NCBI GenBank assembly: GCA_000507305.1
Contig: DF239891.1
Span: forward strand, 62,001-126,000
Origin: Breviolum minutum Mf 1.05b.01
Taxonomy: Eukaryota > Sar > Dinophyceae > Suessiales > Symbiodiniaceae
Reading direction: 5' to 3'
Length of the DNA: 64,000 bases
Positions 23,109-34,860 of the stretch are shown here, piece after piece. Numbering within the stretch: position 1 is the stretch's first letter; each line of letters opens with the position of its first letter. Both the position numbers and the translations under genes were made by a program. The notes under the pieces were generated by a model, which was given only the letters and a program-made list of their open reading frames with translations, searched no databases and was not told the origin of the DNA.

Positions 23109-23631
23109 TCACTTCAGTAAGTCTTCTAAGCCCTTTGCCTCATGGCTAAAGGCCTCTCGTGCCAGTGCTGCACCGCGGGCAGCGATAAGACGTGCCTTGC
23201 AAGATTGCGGAAGTTTGCCAGAAACACCCACAAGCACTAAGATCACCAAGCACTGACAAAACCCTCCTGATTTTTGGTCCTTCCTCGTTGAGAAGACCCT
23301 GCAGCTTGAAGGATCTCCCCCTACCTGCCTCCTCGTCGTGTGCTTTGGCCCAAGCAATTCCTGAATCCCATGTTGGAAGGATTTGGCATTTGATGGGCTT
23401 GCACTCAATCTGTTGACTTTCGCAAGTCCATTGCAACATCTTGTAGACTAAGTGAGTTCAACGTAGTTCAACCAGATTCCTTATCAGTGCAAGTGAAAAA
23501 ACACTTCAGAATCTTCACATCGACTGACTGCTTGTCAGCCCAGCGTCGCTCGAGGGCATCCGACAAGTCTGGCTTCAAAGGGATGAAGTGACGCCAGGGC
23601 TGCATCCTAGGCAGGCATCGTCCGGCATAGT
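23109..23631 (-). CDS. CAP10-type glycosyltransferase (GT90), C-terminal exons
   Basis: CAP10/GT90 enzymes transfer sugars in the secretory pathway. Three consecutive exons give the family's C-terminal end. 23631-23548 contains MQPWRHFIPLKPDLSDALE. 23360-23329 contains IAWAKAHDEE. 23195-23109 contains ARLIAARGAALAREAF and ends in LLK plus TGA. Spliced, they match the family signature of a proline-rich HxIPLxxDLSDL followed by WAxxHDEEARxIAxxGxxLA. The first intron starts with GA (GAGC|GACGC) and the second with GC (GAG|GCAGG); both joins keep frame and family alignment. Upstream exons with the donor-binding part were not identified; coding-like exons at 23.87-25.3 kb may or may not belong. 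Confidence 0.8.
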
Positions 23632-23871
23632 CTGCCATCCAACATGCATCCGATATAATAAATACATTATACAAATATACGTAACAAATATACTGTATTA
23701 AATTATATTAATCTATGTTATACTATACCACAATGTACCACGACTCAGTCCTGCAGAACGATTGCACAACTCATGGCTTCTCGAACTCTCCAGGGCTACG
23801 TGAGGACTATGGTCAATGGGAAGGCCATCTCCGATATCTTGTAGTGTGATGACATGCATCCTCCCGCAACT

Positions 23872-24224
23872 TTAGGGGCAGAACGCGAGAAGACCACATC
23901 CTCTCAGCATGCCACTGCTCGGCAGAAACATGAGACTGTTCCCTGTCCTTAGCTCAAAAAGTGGGCATCTCTCTGGTTTCACACGGACAGTGACCACTCT
24001 CTCTTCATTGAATTCTGCAGGTCGCTCCAGAAGCTTATGTGACTTGATGCAGCAATTTCACGGCTCTGCATTTTAATAGGTTAGTCTACAGAAGTTCTGT
24101 GACAGAACGCTGAATCGCTGAACCATCCCTGAGCCCAGGTGCGCCATCCAGAAGATGCGATCGCTGTCGTCTGTGACCAACAAATACTTGGCCCCGAACC
24201 TAACACAGCAGCGGAAACTCCCAT
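23872..24224 (-). CDS. Unidentified protein, C-terminal exons
   Basis: The stretch 24224 to about 24080 reads VRFGAKYLLVTDDSDRIFW and follows a CCCACAG acceptor. About 24037-23872 reads ERVVTVRVKPERCPLFEL and then SLMFLPSSGMLRG to a TAA. Both are clearly protein-like with alternating beta-type hydrophobicity. I cannot assign a family. The stop at 23872, some 240 bases upstream of the first recognised CAP10 exon, could mean a separate gene, or an exon of the CAP10 gene whose donor lies before that stop. Confidence 0.5.
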
Positions 24225-24599
24225 CTGTGGGCAATCTACATTGATATGTATCTAGTAAAATCTAGTATGATAATAATGTAATGTAATGTTCTTGATAATC
24301 TGAGCAGCGTTTTAACCATACCATGCTACCTGATCCCTCACTTTCCTGTATCTTTCTATCACCTAATCTACGCACATACATGTTTGATCTCCAATACCAA
24401 ACCCAACTTCTTTGAATTCATTTGCGACACTCTCCAGTTTTTTGGGTCATTGGTCCTGTTTCCCTTCTTCCGCCGCACGTCATCCGCCAAAATCATTCTT
24501 ACAGCTTTCAAAATGCGAAGGGAATATTTCATAAACCATCAAAAAACCATCCACAGTACCACTTTCGACGTTTCCACCAAGTGGACAGTCAGCAACTTG

Positions 24600-25310
24600 G
24601 TCTGGGGTCGCTGTTAGTCAACTTCTTCAAAGTTTCATAGGTGAGACTTGGAGATTTGACTGGAAGACCGAGAATCCAAACTGCTTCTCCAACATCGGGG
24701 GCCTCGGGAGAGTGAGACACAGGGACACCATGATCACGTGAGATCCATCTTGAAACGAAGAGAAGTCGATGAGTGTTATTTTCATCTATTTTCCTTGTGG
24801 ATGCACCATGTGCGACGCGCACCACGCTCCAAGCGGCTCATTCAGATCGAGCCATCCACGTTCGATGAAAAGCGCTTTCACCTCACAAACCCCGAAATCG
24901 GCTTTTGACCTTCCTGTGCGCCTTTAAAAGTTGTGAGATGTTGTGAGGTGTGTACCTGCTTTTGAGCGTTCCAGAAATTCACATCTGGTTACACCTGCAT
25001 TGGAATTGAGAAGTTCACCATCTAAGGCTGCCTAGGAATGTGTCGTAATGCGCACATCCACACCTCGTCGGACATTCCGACACCAGTGGTAAATTTGATG
25101 TCCGTGTAACCTGCAGTTGTGGCAGCTTCAGTGCACAAGGACATCGTTGACATCAACTACATCAACTTGGCAATGACTTCGCGGCTTCGCCTGGCGGTGC
25201 AAAGCTCTGCAATAGAATGGCACGGCCACGGAGGCCCAAATGCCAGTGCCTCGGCGTTGACCCAACCAGTCCAGGATTTCACGGTCCGTAACTCCATGAA
25301 AAGTTGAGAC
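24600..25310 (-). CDS. Unidentified coding-like exons
   Basis: Two protein-like minus-strand stretches. About 25290-25170 reads VTDREILDWLGQRRGTGIW, and about 24790-24610 reads SPEAPDVGEAVWILGLPVK. Neither has a verified junction or known family. They could be upstream exons of the gene ending at 23872 or of the CAP10 gene. A further stretch at 25650-25570 (CPDSDESLGDCKTHEELAG) is similar in quality. Confidence 0.35.
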
Positions 25311-25659
25311 AAAAACTATATAAATTCAATTCTACGTGTTTACATCATGTTACATCCGCAAAAAAAATGAACTCATAATATTAAAATCTGAGTCCGAGCG
25401 GCGTAAGGTTCCACTGATTGCGGTTCAACTGCGGCCAATGCAGAAAATAAAACCGCAATAGAAAAAAGAGGCTTGGCTTAAAATGGCAGTAGACATATGT
25501 AGATGTCGGTAGATGCACATATAATATGATTAGCCCTTCAGTGAAACAAAATGAATCCCCCTTCACAGCACCCGCAAGCTCCTCATGTGTCTTGCAGTCG
25601 CCCAACGATTCATCTGAGTCAGGGCATTTCGTTTTCATGGCTATCTGCTCCAAGACACA

Positions 25660-26745
25660 GATTTAGTGACATGTCTGACATGTCTGACATGTCCATAGTT
25701 TTGGGGCACTAAGGCTTGTCACGCCAATCTATCATGACAGGCGACACACTGGGCGACACTCAAGGAAACTCCCTGGACCAATTGTATCATAAGTTCATAA
25801 CTCTCAACTGTCTCGTGCTGAATGTTGTCAATACTTGGCTTATACAGGCCGATGTTTTAAAGTTGAACGAATGGCCTGAAGCGAGTGGTTGAATATGCAA
25901 GTGACGCGGTCTGAGACCCCGAACCATGCGGACATATCCACCTGAGGTGCGCCGCAACACAGAAGCATCTCTACTTGCACAGCCCTTGTCAATAGTGACA
26001 CTAGCGGATGATCATCAAAAAAAATGAATGAACATACATGAGTTGCTTTTTCAATCTCTGATTTATTTGTTTTAATCGTTAGATGTTTTCAACTCAATTG
26101 ACCAAGGTCCCAGAGTTATGAGTCCGGGGCCACTTTGGCCCCATGTGTCAGTCCAAGGTCCAACGAGGTCCAACGAGGTCCAAGTGCTTTCCAGCTTCGT
26201 ACAGCTTTGCACAGAGCCTCTGGCCGTCCAGTCATCCCACCGCGCCAAAGAAGCACATCTTCTTTGAAGTTCCATGGATACCTGTACAGCAAGGAAGCAA
26301 AGTATGCAAAGTATCTGGCTCAAAAGCTCAAAACCTTGAGCTCCAAACTAAAATACATCAACGACCCCGACATCTCCTACAATCGCGAAATCGCGAGGGA
26401 TAGAGGCACTATGAGACACTCAAGCTTGCTTCAGCAAAGCAGTCAGTCTTGGAATGGTGCAAATGACTTGTCTGAAAATCTAAGAGTGGACCCTACACTC
26501 GGAAGAAACAAGGTCCAGAAGGTCCAGAAGGGCAGTTGGACAACCGGACAACCCTACCTTCATGATCCTCCATGCCTCAACCCTCCCCACCCAGAGTGTC
26601 GTAATGTGCCTCATAAGAGCACCTCCAGGCATGTCAAGAAGATCGGGGAAGGTTCGTAGAATACCGGAATGAATAAGTTAATAAGACATGATTGACATGC
26701 AATGCATATGCAAATATCATATTCCTGCATACTTCCAACATCTGC
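25660..26745. other. No confirmed gene
   Basis: This stretch holds a short tandem gacatgtct run at 25672-25692 and open frames on both strands at 26.1-26.65 kb with no family motif or splice support. I make no gene call. Confidence 0.35.
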
Positions 26746-26950
26746 AATATTACCTTTTCTGCATGAAATACACGTATCTTTGTGATCAATGTGCAAAGCA
26801 CCGGACTTAAAAAATCCAATCTGACCTTTTCTGCATGAAATACACGTATCTTTGTGATCAATGTGCAAAGCACCGGGGCCTTTTCTGCATGAAATACACG
26901 TATCTTTGTGATCAATGTGCAAAGCACCGGACTTAAAAAATCCAATCTGA
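26746..26950. repeat. Three tandem copies of a 50-70 bp unit
   Basis: The core from ttttctgcatgaaatacac to caaagcaccgg occurs at about 26754, 26826 and 26880. Copies 1 and 3 also carry the tail acttaaaaaatccaatctga, which copy 2 lacks. The near-identity suggests recent expansion. The unit keeps a minus-strand frame open but I do not take that as coding. Confidence 0.85.
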
Positions 26951-27981
26951 CGCTCTGAGAACAGAAACTGGAAGCCTCTGCGTTGACATGGCTTCACACC
27001 AGCGCACCTCGAACACGATAGGTCATCTTTCGGCCCCAAACTCCTAGAAGAAACCTCAGCACAGAGACGTGTTCACAAATTTCACAAAGCTTAAAGGATC
27101 TTAAATGCTCTATGAGGCGCTTCAAATTTTATGATTGTCCATTAAATCATTCCCTCCTTGTCTGAGATTATCTGAGATATCTGCCTTAAGTACGTTCTCA
27201 CTGGTCTTTCGCAAAACATCTGGATTTTTTCTTTCGCAAAACGATGCCTGAGAGCTGCTTCGACTCTCCGATAAGCGAGATTTCACGATAAGACTGTGAG
27301 ACTCTCCGCTTAACTGTGAGACCTTGGACCAAACCCAAAAAGCGGACCAAAATTCAAGGCAAACGATAGATTCACATTCGCACTTTCGAACAAACATTAA
27401 ACATCATTAAAGTGTAAAACATTGTTTAAGTCTTGTTAGGATGTGTATTGATTTGTTATGTTTTATGTTGGGCCCCTTAGGTTTACCGAATTGGCCGTCC
27501 ATGGGCCGTCCATCCGTTTCCCACAAGTTAACTCCAATAATTGCCAAATCATTACTGACAAAGAATCACACCAAAATAAGAAATGAGAGTTCTGCATGAT
27601 TTATTTCAACATGGAAGTCGCCTGGCTGAACTCCTGTTCCCAAAAGAAATCTTCATAGCAAGTTTCTGTTCTGTCCAAAAATGTTTGAAAACAGAGGCAA
27701 AGTTGTAGAGTCATAGGTGGCTTTTTGTAACCGCACTTCTTCTACAGTTTTTTTTTATTTGAATTTTGGAACATGTTCTGTTTGGTAAAGGTTTTGTTGC
27801 AGATTGGTCCGATTCGTTACTTATCATGCTTGATTTGGTCCTTGCAAAAACAGTTTTTTCCTGAATACTGCTCTTCAAATGAGCTAAAGGCATCCCTGAA
27901 AGGAGATCCTCAGTCGCCAAGCGCCACTGAAGCTGTTTTGCCCAGTGATAAATTGCCAAATGCCTTGGTGTGATGCAGCAG

Positions 27982-28366
27982 ATCCGCCCAAATAAAGAGC
28001 CAGAAATTATCATTGATGCTTCTGTACCAGATCCACGAATACGTTTGGTTTCAGTACAGTTGCCACCACAGCAATTCAGATCAAAGGCCAAATTCATGGA
28101 AGCATTGAGGAAGGTGAGTCCGAACAGAATTGCACCCACCATCATCCTTAATCATCATGGAAAAGCTTGGAGAATCAAACGAAGTCATCAACTCAACCCA
28201 AATCACCACGAAGAACGGGGACTGCGATGATGATTCTCTGATTTTCACTGAATAGTTTTGCGCAGAAAAACACAAAATCCAAAACTGCACAGGCCGGCCA
28301 TATCTCCACACTCCCTTTGCAACAAGTCCGGACCAAGTGACAAAATGTGTTTGGACAGGTGTTTGA
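27982..28366 (+). CDS. Possible plus-strand gene, two 3' exons
   Basis: Exon 27982-28113 follows a GCAGCAG acceptor, reads VPDPRIRLVSVQLPPQQF and ends ALRK directly before GTGAGT, a strong donor. The next exon begins at 28256 after AATAG, reads GRPYLHTPFATSPDQVTKCV in phase and meets a stop near 28366. If real, this is the only gene here on the plus strand. The opposite strand also has open frames, so strand choice is uncertain. The family is unknown. Confidence 0.35.
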
Positions 28367-28459
28367 CCGACGTGGAAACGGGAACACGGCAGCTCCCCGT
28401 CACTGTACAATCTCGGTCAAAGCCGTGAAGTCGTCAGAAGGAATGGTGGAATGTTGAAA

Positions 28460-29590
28460 ACGCATTATCAATTTTTTTTCAAGGGGGAATCGTGGATAAC
28501 GAGTTCACATGAGTTAAGGAACGTCTTTTTGTTTCCCAAAATGGAAATGGGCTTCATGACATGGCTGAGAACCGACCGAGTATTTCCTTGGAAGCTAGAT
28601 AAACGTCGGTCCTCTCTTCACGCCACTCTAATCCACCGTAAATGCAGCAGACTGCTGGAGAGGACACCGGAAAAAAAAAACTCTGCCATTTTGTAGCTGA
28701 TTACATTTTTGAGGTAAAGCTGCCTAGATGTAGCCTACATTTTTGAGGTGTTGCGGCAAAATGTTGGAAAAGTGCAATTTTTGCATGTCTGACGTTGCAA
28801 GTGCACTGGTAAATGCGCAAAACAAATGAAAAACATGGCAAATTTTGATAGAAACTAGTCGCGGGATGGCCCGAGAACGGGCACCGAAAAAAAACACGAT
28901 AAACTATTCTCATTCTCATTCTCATTATTCTCCGCATTGCCCCCCCCCCCCCCGCCCCCGAAAAAAAGTAGGTTCCACTTTGGGACCCCTGCCCAAAACC
29001 ATGGTCAAAGGGGTGTGGATTTACAACATCAAGTCACCTTCCTCCGAGTCCCTTTGGCCAAGCAGCTACAAGTGCTTCCACGTAGGAAACCACCACAATT
29101 TCACCTGCAGACAACATGAAGGGCGTCTCCACCTTGGCCACAGAGATCCGTCATTCGGATGAAATTTATGATATGATCTGCTTGAAGTATACTGTATACC
29201 AAGACATCTGTAGTCCCTAGACTCGCAGACCCGTGACTCCCTGGATCATGTTGGGGAATCCCGCGTTTAAAAATTTTCTCGTAGGTGCTTTAATTGGGAG
29301 CCAGTTGTGAAACCAGATTTGCTGATGGCAGTTCAAAGATGTGACAACGCTTGCTGATGGAAAATCCACAAGGTTTCTATATGCCAAGTTACTACTCCTG
29401 TAATTCGGTTGCTGTCGGTAGAGAAAAGCAGATGGACTGGTCCACTGGCCTGATTGTGGCTAGTGGAAGGAATTGCAATACCTATCAAACTGCCTTATGC
29501 TGCTTTTTGTGTTGCCTCTTGTTGCCTTCCCTTATCACCAACTGTATAAAGTTTCCTTCATGTTGCACTTGAGTCAACGTTTTCCACTCT
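28460..29590. other. No supported gene; short repeats
   Basis: It contains a (cattct)-type run at 28908-28930 and a C homopolymer at about 28940-28952. Short frames occur on both strands without motifs. Confidence 0.4.
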
Positions 29591-29599
29591 GAATCAACC

Positions 29600-32010
29600 T
29601 CCAAGGCGAAGCAAATTCATCAAGGGCAACGTGGAAAACCAGCCCGTTTCGTTCCGCCTTGATCATGGTGAGCAAGTCGAAGCCCAGGCTATAGGCCCTG
29701 GCAATGGCAATGGATTCATTGGTGCTGCATGTTATCAACCAGGACCGTCCAATTCTTTGCCTATGTGAAAACATACCCGCCGGATTGGAAACCGACCACA
29801 CGAGACACTCATTTTGCTGCCAAGGGTCTTATTGAAATGCTGCGTTTTACAATGTTTTGTTTGTTGTACAGAAGCGAAACGTACGTATTTACAATGTGAA
29901 TTGCATTTATTGGGTTTTACAACGGAGCAGGGTCCCTGAAATGAAGTTCCTTTTTTTGTCCATTTCGCTGCGGTTTCATGCATCAAGACCGCGACATTTT
30001 AAAAATTGGCCATCTAGCCGATGCCTGTATGACCAACTTCCCATCCCTCTTGCCATGTTCGGATGTATGTCCACAAGCTGGAATGTATCTCAGCTTTGTT
30101 CATGCATTCTTTGGTCACCAACCGATCAGGAATGCCTTGCTTCAAGAGGCGCCACGCCCCAATTGCAGATTTCCATGGTGGCGGCGGACCCCAACCCACC
30201 AGTTGCGTAGGGAACGTTATCACCCCTCCCCCCCACCCCAACTCATCAGTTGCGTGGGATGGACCATTGTGGACATTTTAAAAAAGGCAGTTTCGTGGGT
30301 TTTTAAACCCTAGGCAAAAAATACATGTATGCTTTCCTGCGACTTGCAGGGCACCGTGATCGCCATGATTTGGGTGTCTTTGATCTTGACCCAAACCAAG
30401 CTGCTCTCACACCCCAACTTGCCAGGAAGACGAGTTCCAATTTGCCACAGTGGCTGCAGCCTGGCAGTTGACGCAGCTTCAGAGTTCGGAACCTCGAAAT
30501 ACTTCTAATAAATTTGCACATCGGGGGACACTGCGTTGCACATATTTCCAGATGAAAAATGCGAAAAATGCTTTGGAGCATCCAGATTCGAGTCCTGTGA
30601 TTTGAGGGTAAGAAGTGAAATCGTCAACATGGCAGCAGCACGACATCGCCCATCCGAAATCTGACCATCCTTGGATTTGCTACGGATATGAAAACGAGGC
30701 GGAAACAGTTTGAAAGCTGCACGGGTCCAAAGGTCTCAATCCGAGCAACACCAAGTCCTTTTCCAAATCTCCAGTGAGATCTCCTGAAACTCCCAAAGTC
30801 AATTCGTTTGCAGGACTTTGCCCTTGAAATTGTGAAAACTTTTTTTGGCTCACAGCTTTCCAAAAAAAAACATCCAAACTAGATTCGCTATGTTCAATAC
30901 GACTCATCCTTATCACTTGTCTAGAATCATTCATCTGATTTTTTTTCAAAGAAATTAACCTTAGAACCTGGTAGTGATGCCGAGTGGACAACCTTTGCGC
31001 TTGAGAGGTCAAGTTCGTCAAGATCGTGAGAGTTCCATGAGCCACAGTCCTTGAACATTGGTGATCTTTCCTGACACAGAGGAGGTCAAGGCAAATGGTT
31101 CGGAGATGGATGTGAAGTTCACAAACAAACTCTGCATGACGCGCAATACAAACTCTGCAAACAACTTTACCGCCAAAACTTTACCGCCATGAAACACAGC
31201 CTGACACCGTCAGGATCATAAATGAAGCCAAGAACAAATTAGAAAACAGAAATAAGCAAGCAAATAACAAGTAAACCAAACTGGACTAAACTGGAATCTG
31301 TAAAAAAAACATAGCTCTCAATCTATCTCCAAGCTTCCCATGGCCATCTCAGGATGCGCTCTCCGCCAGGCCAATGTACGCTTCCTTATGGAAACACCCT
31401 CCACACGTGCTACACGTTCTACATGCCGTGCATATCAAATATATGGGGGCAGAAGCGGGCATTGCGGCATTGATATATAATCATCAGAAAACATAGTTAA
31501 AGTACGAGCAAACACATCTCAGGTTGGATGCCCTTCATGTGCCCTTCAAATCCCAAGGTTTCCTTTCAGTGACATTTTTTTTCGTCTCAACCTGACCTTG
31601 TCGGATCGAACGAAGGGTATTATTCTGAATTCAACGCCCAACTTGACCAAAAGGCTCTGTATCTCTGGGAGAATGTGCACAACTTCAATCTGAATGAATT
31701 AGAATAAGACTTGTGCAGCTCCGATCCTACTGGACTCCAAAATTTGGTCGAAGTTCATCACAGTCAAGGGCGATGTGTCTGAATGTCGTTCCTGAGGAGC
31801 TGACAGCGACTTGTGCAAAGGGCTACAGACGAGAACAATTACTTAAGCACCAAAGACCAAGAAAGAATTATACTGTGTCTATCTGTGTCTATAGTTTCTC
31901 ACACAAAACATGCAGCAACCATATCCCACCATCTTTGCTGACAAGGTGCCGTCTCGACGTTCACAGTGACATGGTCCGGATTGACCTCAGAGCAACACTT
32001 GGCGTGGAGA
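29600..32010 (-). CDS. Unidentified multi-exon gene
   Basis: A series of protein-like minus-strand exons. About 32000-31933: NPDHVTVNVETAPCQQRWWD. About 31822-31735, after CTGTAG: SGTTFRHIALDCDELRPNF. 31692-31601, after ATTCAG: VHILPEIQSLLVKLGVEF, ending at a GTCAGG donor. About 30821-30690: LTLGVSGDLTGDLEKDLVLL. About 30498-30317, ending in a stop: CESSLVWVKIKDTQIMAITV. About 29726-29620: GFDLLTMIKAERNGLVFHV. Good acceptors precede several, but I could not join all phases. The stop in the 30.3 kb exon means the 29.7 kb exon may be another gene. No family recognised. Confidence 0.5.
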
Positions 32011-32019
32011 TGGTCCAGT

Positions 32020-32710
32020 GGGAGACCGCTACGATTCCATAGACTTTGCGAACAGGTCAATCATCAACCAGCGGTCCATCGATCATCGACCACTTGTCAC
32101 ACTTGTCCAACAGAAGTAAAACCAGTTTGACTGCTTGTCTAAATTCTCAGATCCGCACAGGCAGCCAGGTGCTGGCATTGCTGGAGAAACCTGCTTGAGC
32201 ACCTGCTGGCATACAATCCGAAACCAAGTTTAGAATTGGTGCCCCTGCACTGCTTCAATGCGTCAGCACAGTTTTGTCAAAGAACCCATGTGTCCCCAAT
32301 GCGTGCATATCTCACCTTCGAGCAATGTCAATGCCAGTTCAAGGACGTTGAATACAAAACAAATGTTTTGGTACGCTTGCAGTGGAGAAATTGGAAACAT
32401 GACAGCGCTGTGAAGTTTTTACATACTTTTAGATAAAGCATCTGTTCAAAAAAATATGTTCATATCATATATCCTTGTTGAGCCTTGTCTGGCCTTGTTT
32501 ACAAAAAATCTAGGGCAGCTTCATCAGTTGACGAGAAAAAAACAAAGCACCCGTTTGGGTCGTTGGTCCACACCTGGAGTCCACTGCATAGGTGTCCTCT
32601 CGGGATCTCGTCCGTCCACGAAGAAAGTCTTGGGGTTCTTCAAACACATCGGATCTCGACAACGGTCATACCTCCAACTGTTTCCATGAAGAAGTTCACA
32701 CGGAAAAAGA
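32020..32710. other. No confirmed gene
   Basis: A plus-strand frame at 32236-32436 is moderately protein-like but lacks motifs and splice sites. Nothing else stands out. Confidence 0.3.
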
Positions 32711-32719
32711 ACATGTCAC

Positions 32720-32735
32720 ATGTTTATATACATAG

Positions 32736-32793
<58 letters not shown>

Positions 32794-32812
32794 GTACATG
32801 TACATGTACATG

Positions 32813-32844
<32 letters not shown>

Positions 32845-32910
32845 TATTGTTTTTGATATTTTCATATGTAAAGAGAGAAAGAGGGAAAGAGAGAGAGAGA
32901 GAGATTATAC
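32720..32910. repeat. Microsatellites: (catata)n with (catgta)n, then (ga)n
   Basis: An uninterrupted run of tacata/tacatg hexamers spans about 32725-32845. A purine (ga)n tract follows at about 32866-32905. The long Tyr/Ile or His/Ile reading frames across it are artefacts of the repeat. Confidence 0.95.
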
Positions 32911-33239
32911 GCTATATATGTACATGTACATCATACGTCCGTATACGTGTACAATGTGTATCTCTATATGTCAAAAAAATAATTTAGTACATATATTGAA
33001 ATGTTTTTTCATATATACATATGCAAATCGATGCACACATATATGGTACCCCCCAAGACCCATATTCTCTCAGAATTTACTTGTAGTTGCGGTGTTTTAT
33101 TGATGTTTAGATGGTCAAATGTTTGCACTATTTTTGGTTTCTATTTTCCATGAAAAAACTGTGCGATATCTGCAAATGCAAATTGAAAAAGTACGGCGCA
33201 CGCATGTCCACAAAACAACTCAAAACCAATGCTTGTTCG

Positions 33240-33677
33240 AAACCTCGAGAAAACCAAAACAACAAAAAAACAGAACTTGTTGGAGAAGTTTTGGTTTCAG
33301 GTCCAAAATTGTTTTTTGGTGTTCCTCGAGAAATGTCATTTTTTGGGTTTAGATTCTTCAAAACCAAAAAACTTGATGTTTTTTTGGAATGAATTCTTGC
33401 TTTAAGCAAAGCAAAAAACAAAAAAAATGTCGTTTTTGTTTTTTGCATGGATTGTTTTTACATTTCTTCTAAAAACCTGTCCAAAAACCAAAAGAAGACC
33501 TGAGTTGTTTTTGCCTTACTTCAAGTAAGAATTCCTTCAAAAAAACAAAGACTCAAGACTTGTTTAATGAATCTAAACCAAAAAAATCGAGGAAAAGCAA
33601 CCAAAACAACTCTGGACCTCAAACCAAAACTTCTCCAACAAGTTGTGTTTTTTGTTTTTTTGGCTTTCTCGAGGTTT
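33240..33677. repeat. Imperfect long inverted repeat (foldback)
   Basis: The left arm begins aaacctcgag at 33240 and the right arm ends ctcgaggttt at 33677, its exact reverse complement. Inside, long stretches pair, for example acttgttggagaagttttgg near 33268 with ccaaaacttctccaacaagt near 33624. The centre is near 33458. The sequence is A/T-rich with runs of A or T. No coding capacity is seen. It resembles a non-autonomous foldback or MITE-like element, with no clear target-site duplication. Confidence 0.8.
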
Positions 33678-34354
33678 AGAAAGACGCATCAAAATTTGTG
33701 GAGCCATAAAGTCCAGTCCGTATTTGATATTGGCGCTGCAAATATTTTTCCTTTTGTCCCCATAGCGGATGCGCTACATTTTTACTTTTGAAAAGAATGA
33801 GCTGTAAATATACATATTTATTTACAAAGAGGGTATGTTCGAAAAGGAAGGGTTGCATTAGAAGAAATGATTTTGTTGAACAGGGTCGGAGTTTTTAAGA
33901 AAGATTAATCATGATGAATACGGAAGAGTGGCGCTAAACAGGGATTCGAGGAGGAAAGAAAAATTCAGTTATGAGAGTTGCCCGAAAGGAAAAGTCTTAT
34001 TCAAAGGAAGAGTCTTATCAAAAGAGAGGAGTTTGATTCAACGGGAAGGGTCGAATTTACAAAGAGTTTGGTCAAGAAGGAAGAACGTTTAAAAAAGGAA
34101 GAGCTGCATCCGAAAGTAAGAGATTGATTGAAGACAGAAGAGATTGTTTGAAAGAGAAGAGTTTTAGGAAAAGAGGAACAGCTGGATTGAAGGCGAAGAC
34201 GTGCCTTGATTAAAAAGAAAATGCTTTGCTATGGAAGAGTGATCAAAAGGGAAGATGTTTTTGAAAGAACCTTTTTTGAAAGAACTACATTTTAAAAAAA
34301 CTTTTGAAAAGGATGAGTTGTAAATATACGTACCTATATACATAAAAGGACACG

Positions 34355-34860
34355 GTGTTGGCAAAAGAGCACGCACTTTTCCACCTGACGCTGAAGACAC
34401 ATTATGAAGACACATTTCGAAGACATGTGGCGCCACCTTCTTTGGCGCCACATTGTTTGGTGACGCCGCATTTTCCTGTGACGCCACATTTTGGCGCTGC
34501 ATTGTTTGGCGCCACATTGTTTGGTGACGCCACATTTTCCTGTGNNNNNNNNNNNNNNNNNNNNNNNNNNNNNNNNNNNNNNNNNNNNNNNNNNNNNNNN
34601 NNNNNNNNNNNNNNNNNNNNNNNNNNNNNNNNNNNNNNNNNNNNNNNNNNNNNNNNNNNNNNNNNNNNNNNNNNNNNNNNNNNNNNNNNNNNNNNNNNNN
34701 NNNNNNNNNNNNNNNNNNNNNNNNNNNNNNNNNNNNNNNAATTCGTCTTCGTTTAATGTGTCTTCGAAATGTGTCTTCGCGTCTTCGTTCACGTACCCGC
34801 CCTGACAGTAATGTGTCTTCGAAATGTGTCTTCGTCTGCGGGCGGAAAAGTGCGTGCACC
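34355..34860. repeat. Inverted repeat with internal tandem units around an assembly gap
   Basis: Left of the gap, about 34365-34425 reads gcacgcacttttccacctg and then gaagacacatttcgaagaca. Right of it, about 34742-34860 carries the reverse complement (tgtcttcgaaatgtgtcttc, then gcggaaaagtgcgtgca). Next to the gap are tandem units built on tggcgccacattgtttgg and gtgacgccacattttcctgt. Palindromic arms of this kind commonly break assemblies. Confidence 0.8.
34545..34739. other. Assembly gap, 195 undetermined bases
   Basis: Run of N. Open frames that pass through it are meaningless. Confidence 0.99.

Noticed and set aside
26135-26659. 174-codon plus-strand frame
   Set aside because: No family motif, low-complexity Ser/Lys composition, and competing frames opposite.
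28359-28392. A 34-base intron that would extend the plus-strand gene to a stop at 28457
   Set aside because: Phase works but 34 bases is shorter than plausible introns; the in-frame stop at about 28366 is simpler.
32485-33103. Frames with His-Ile or Tyr-Ile repeats
   Set aside because: Translations of the catata hexamer repeat.
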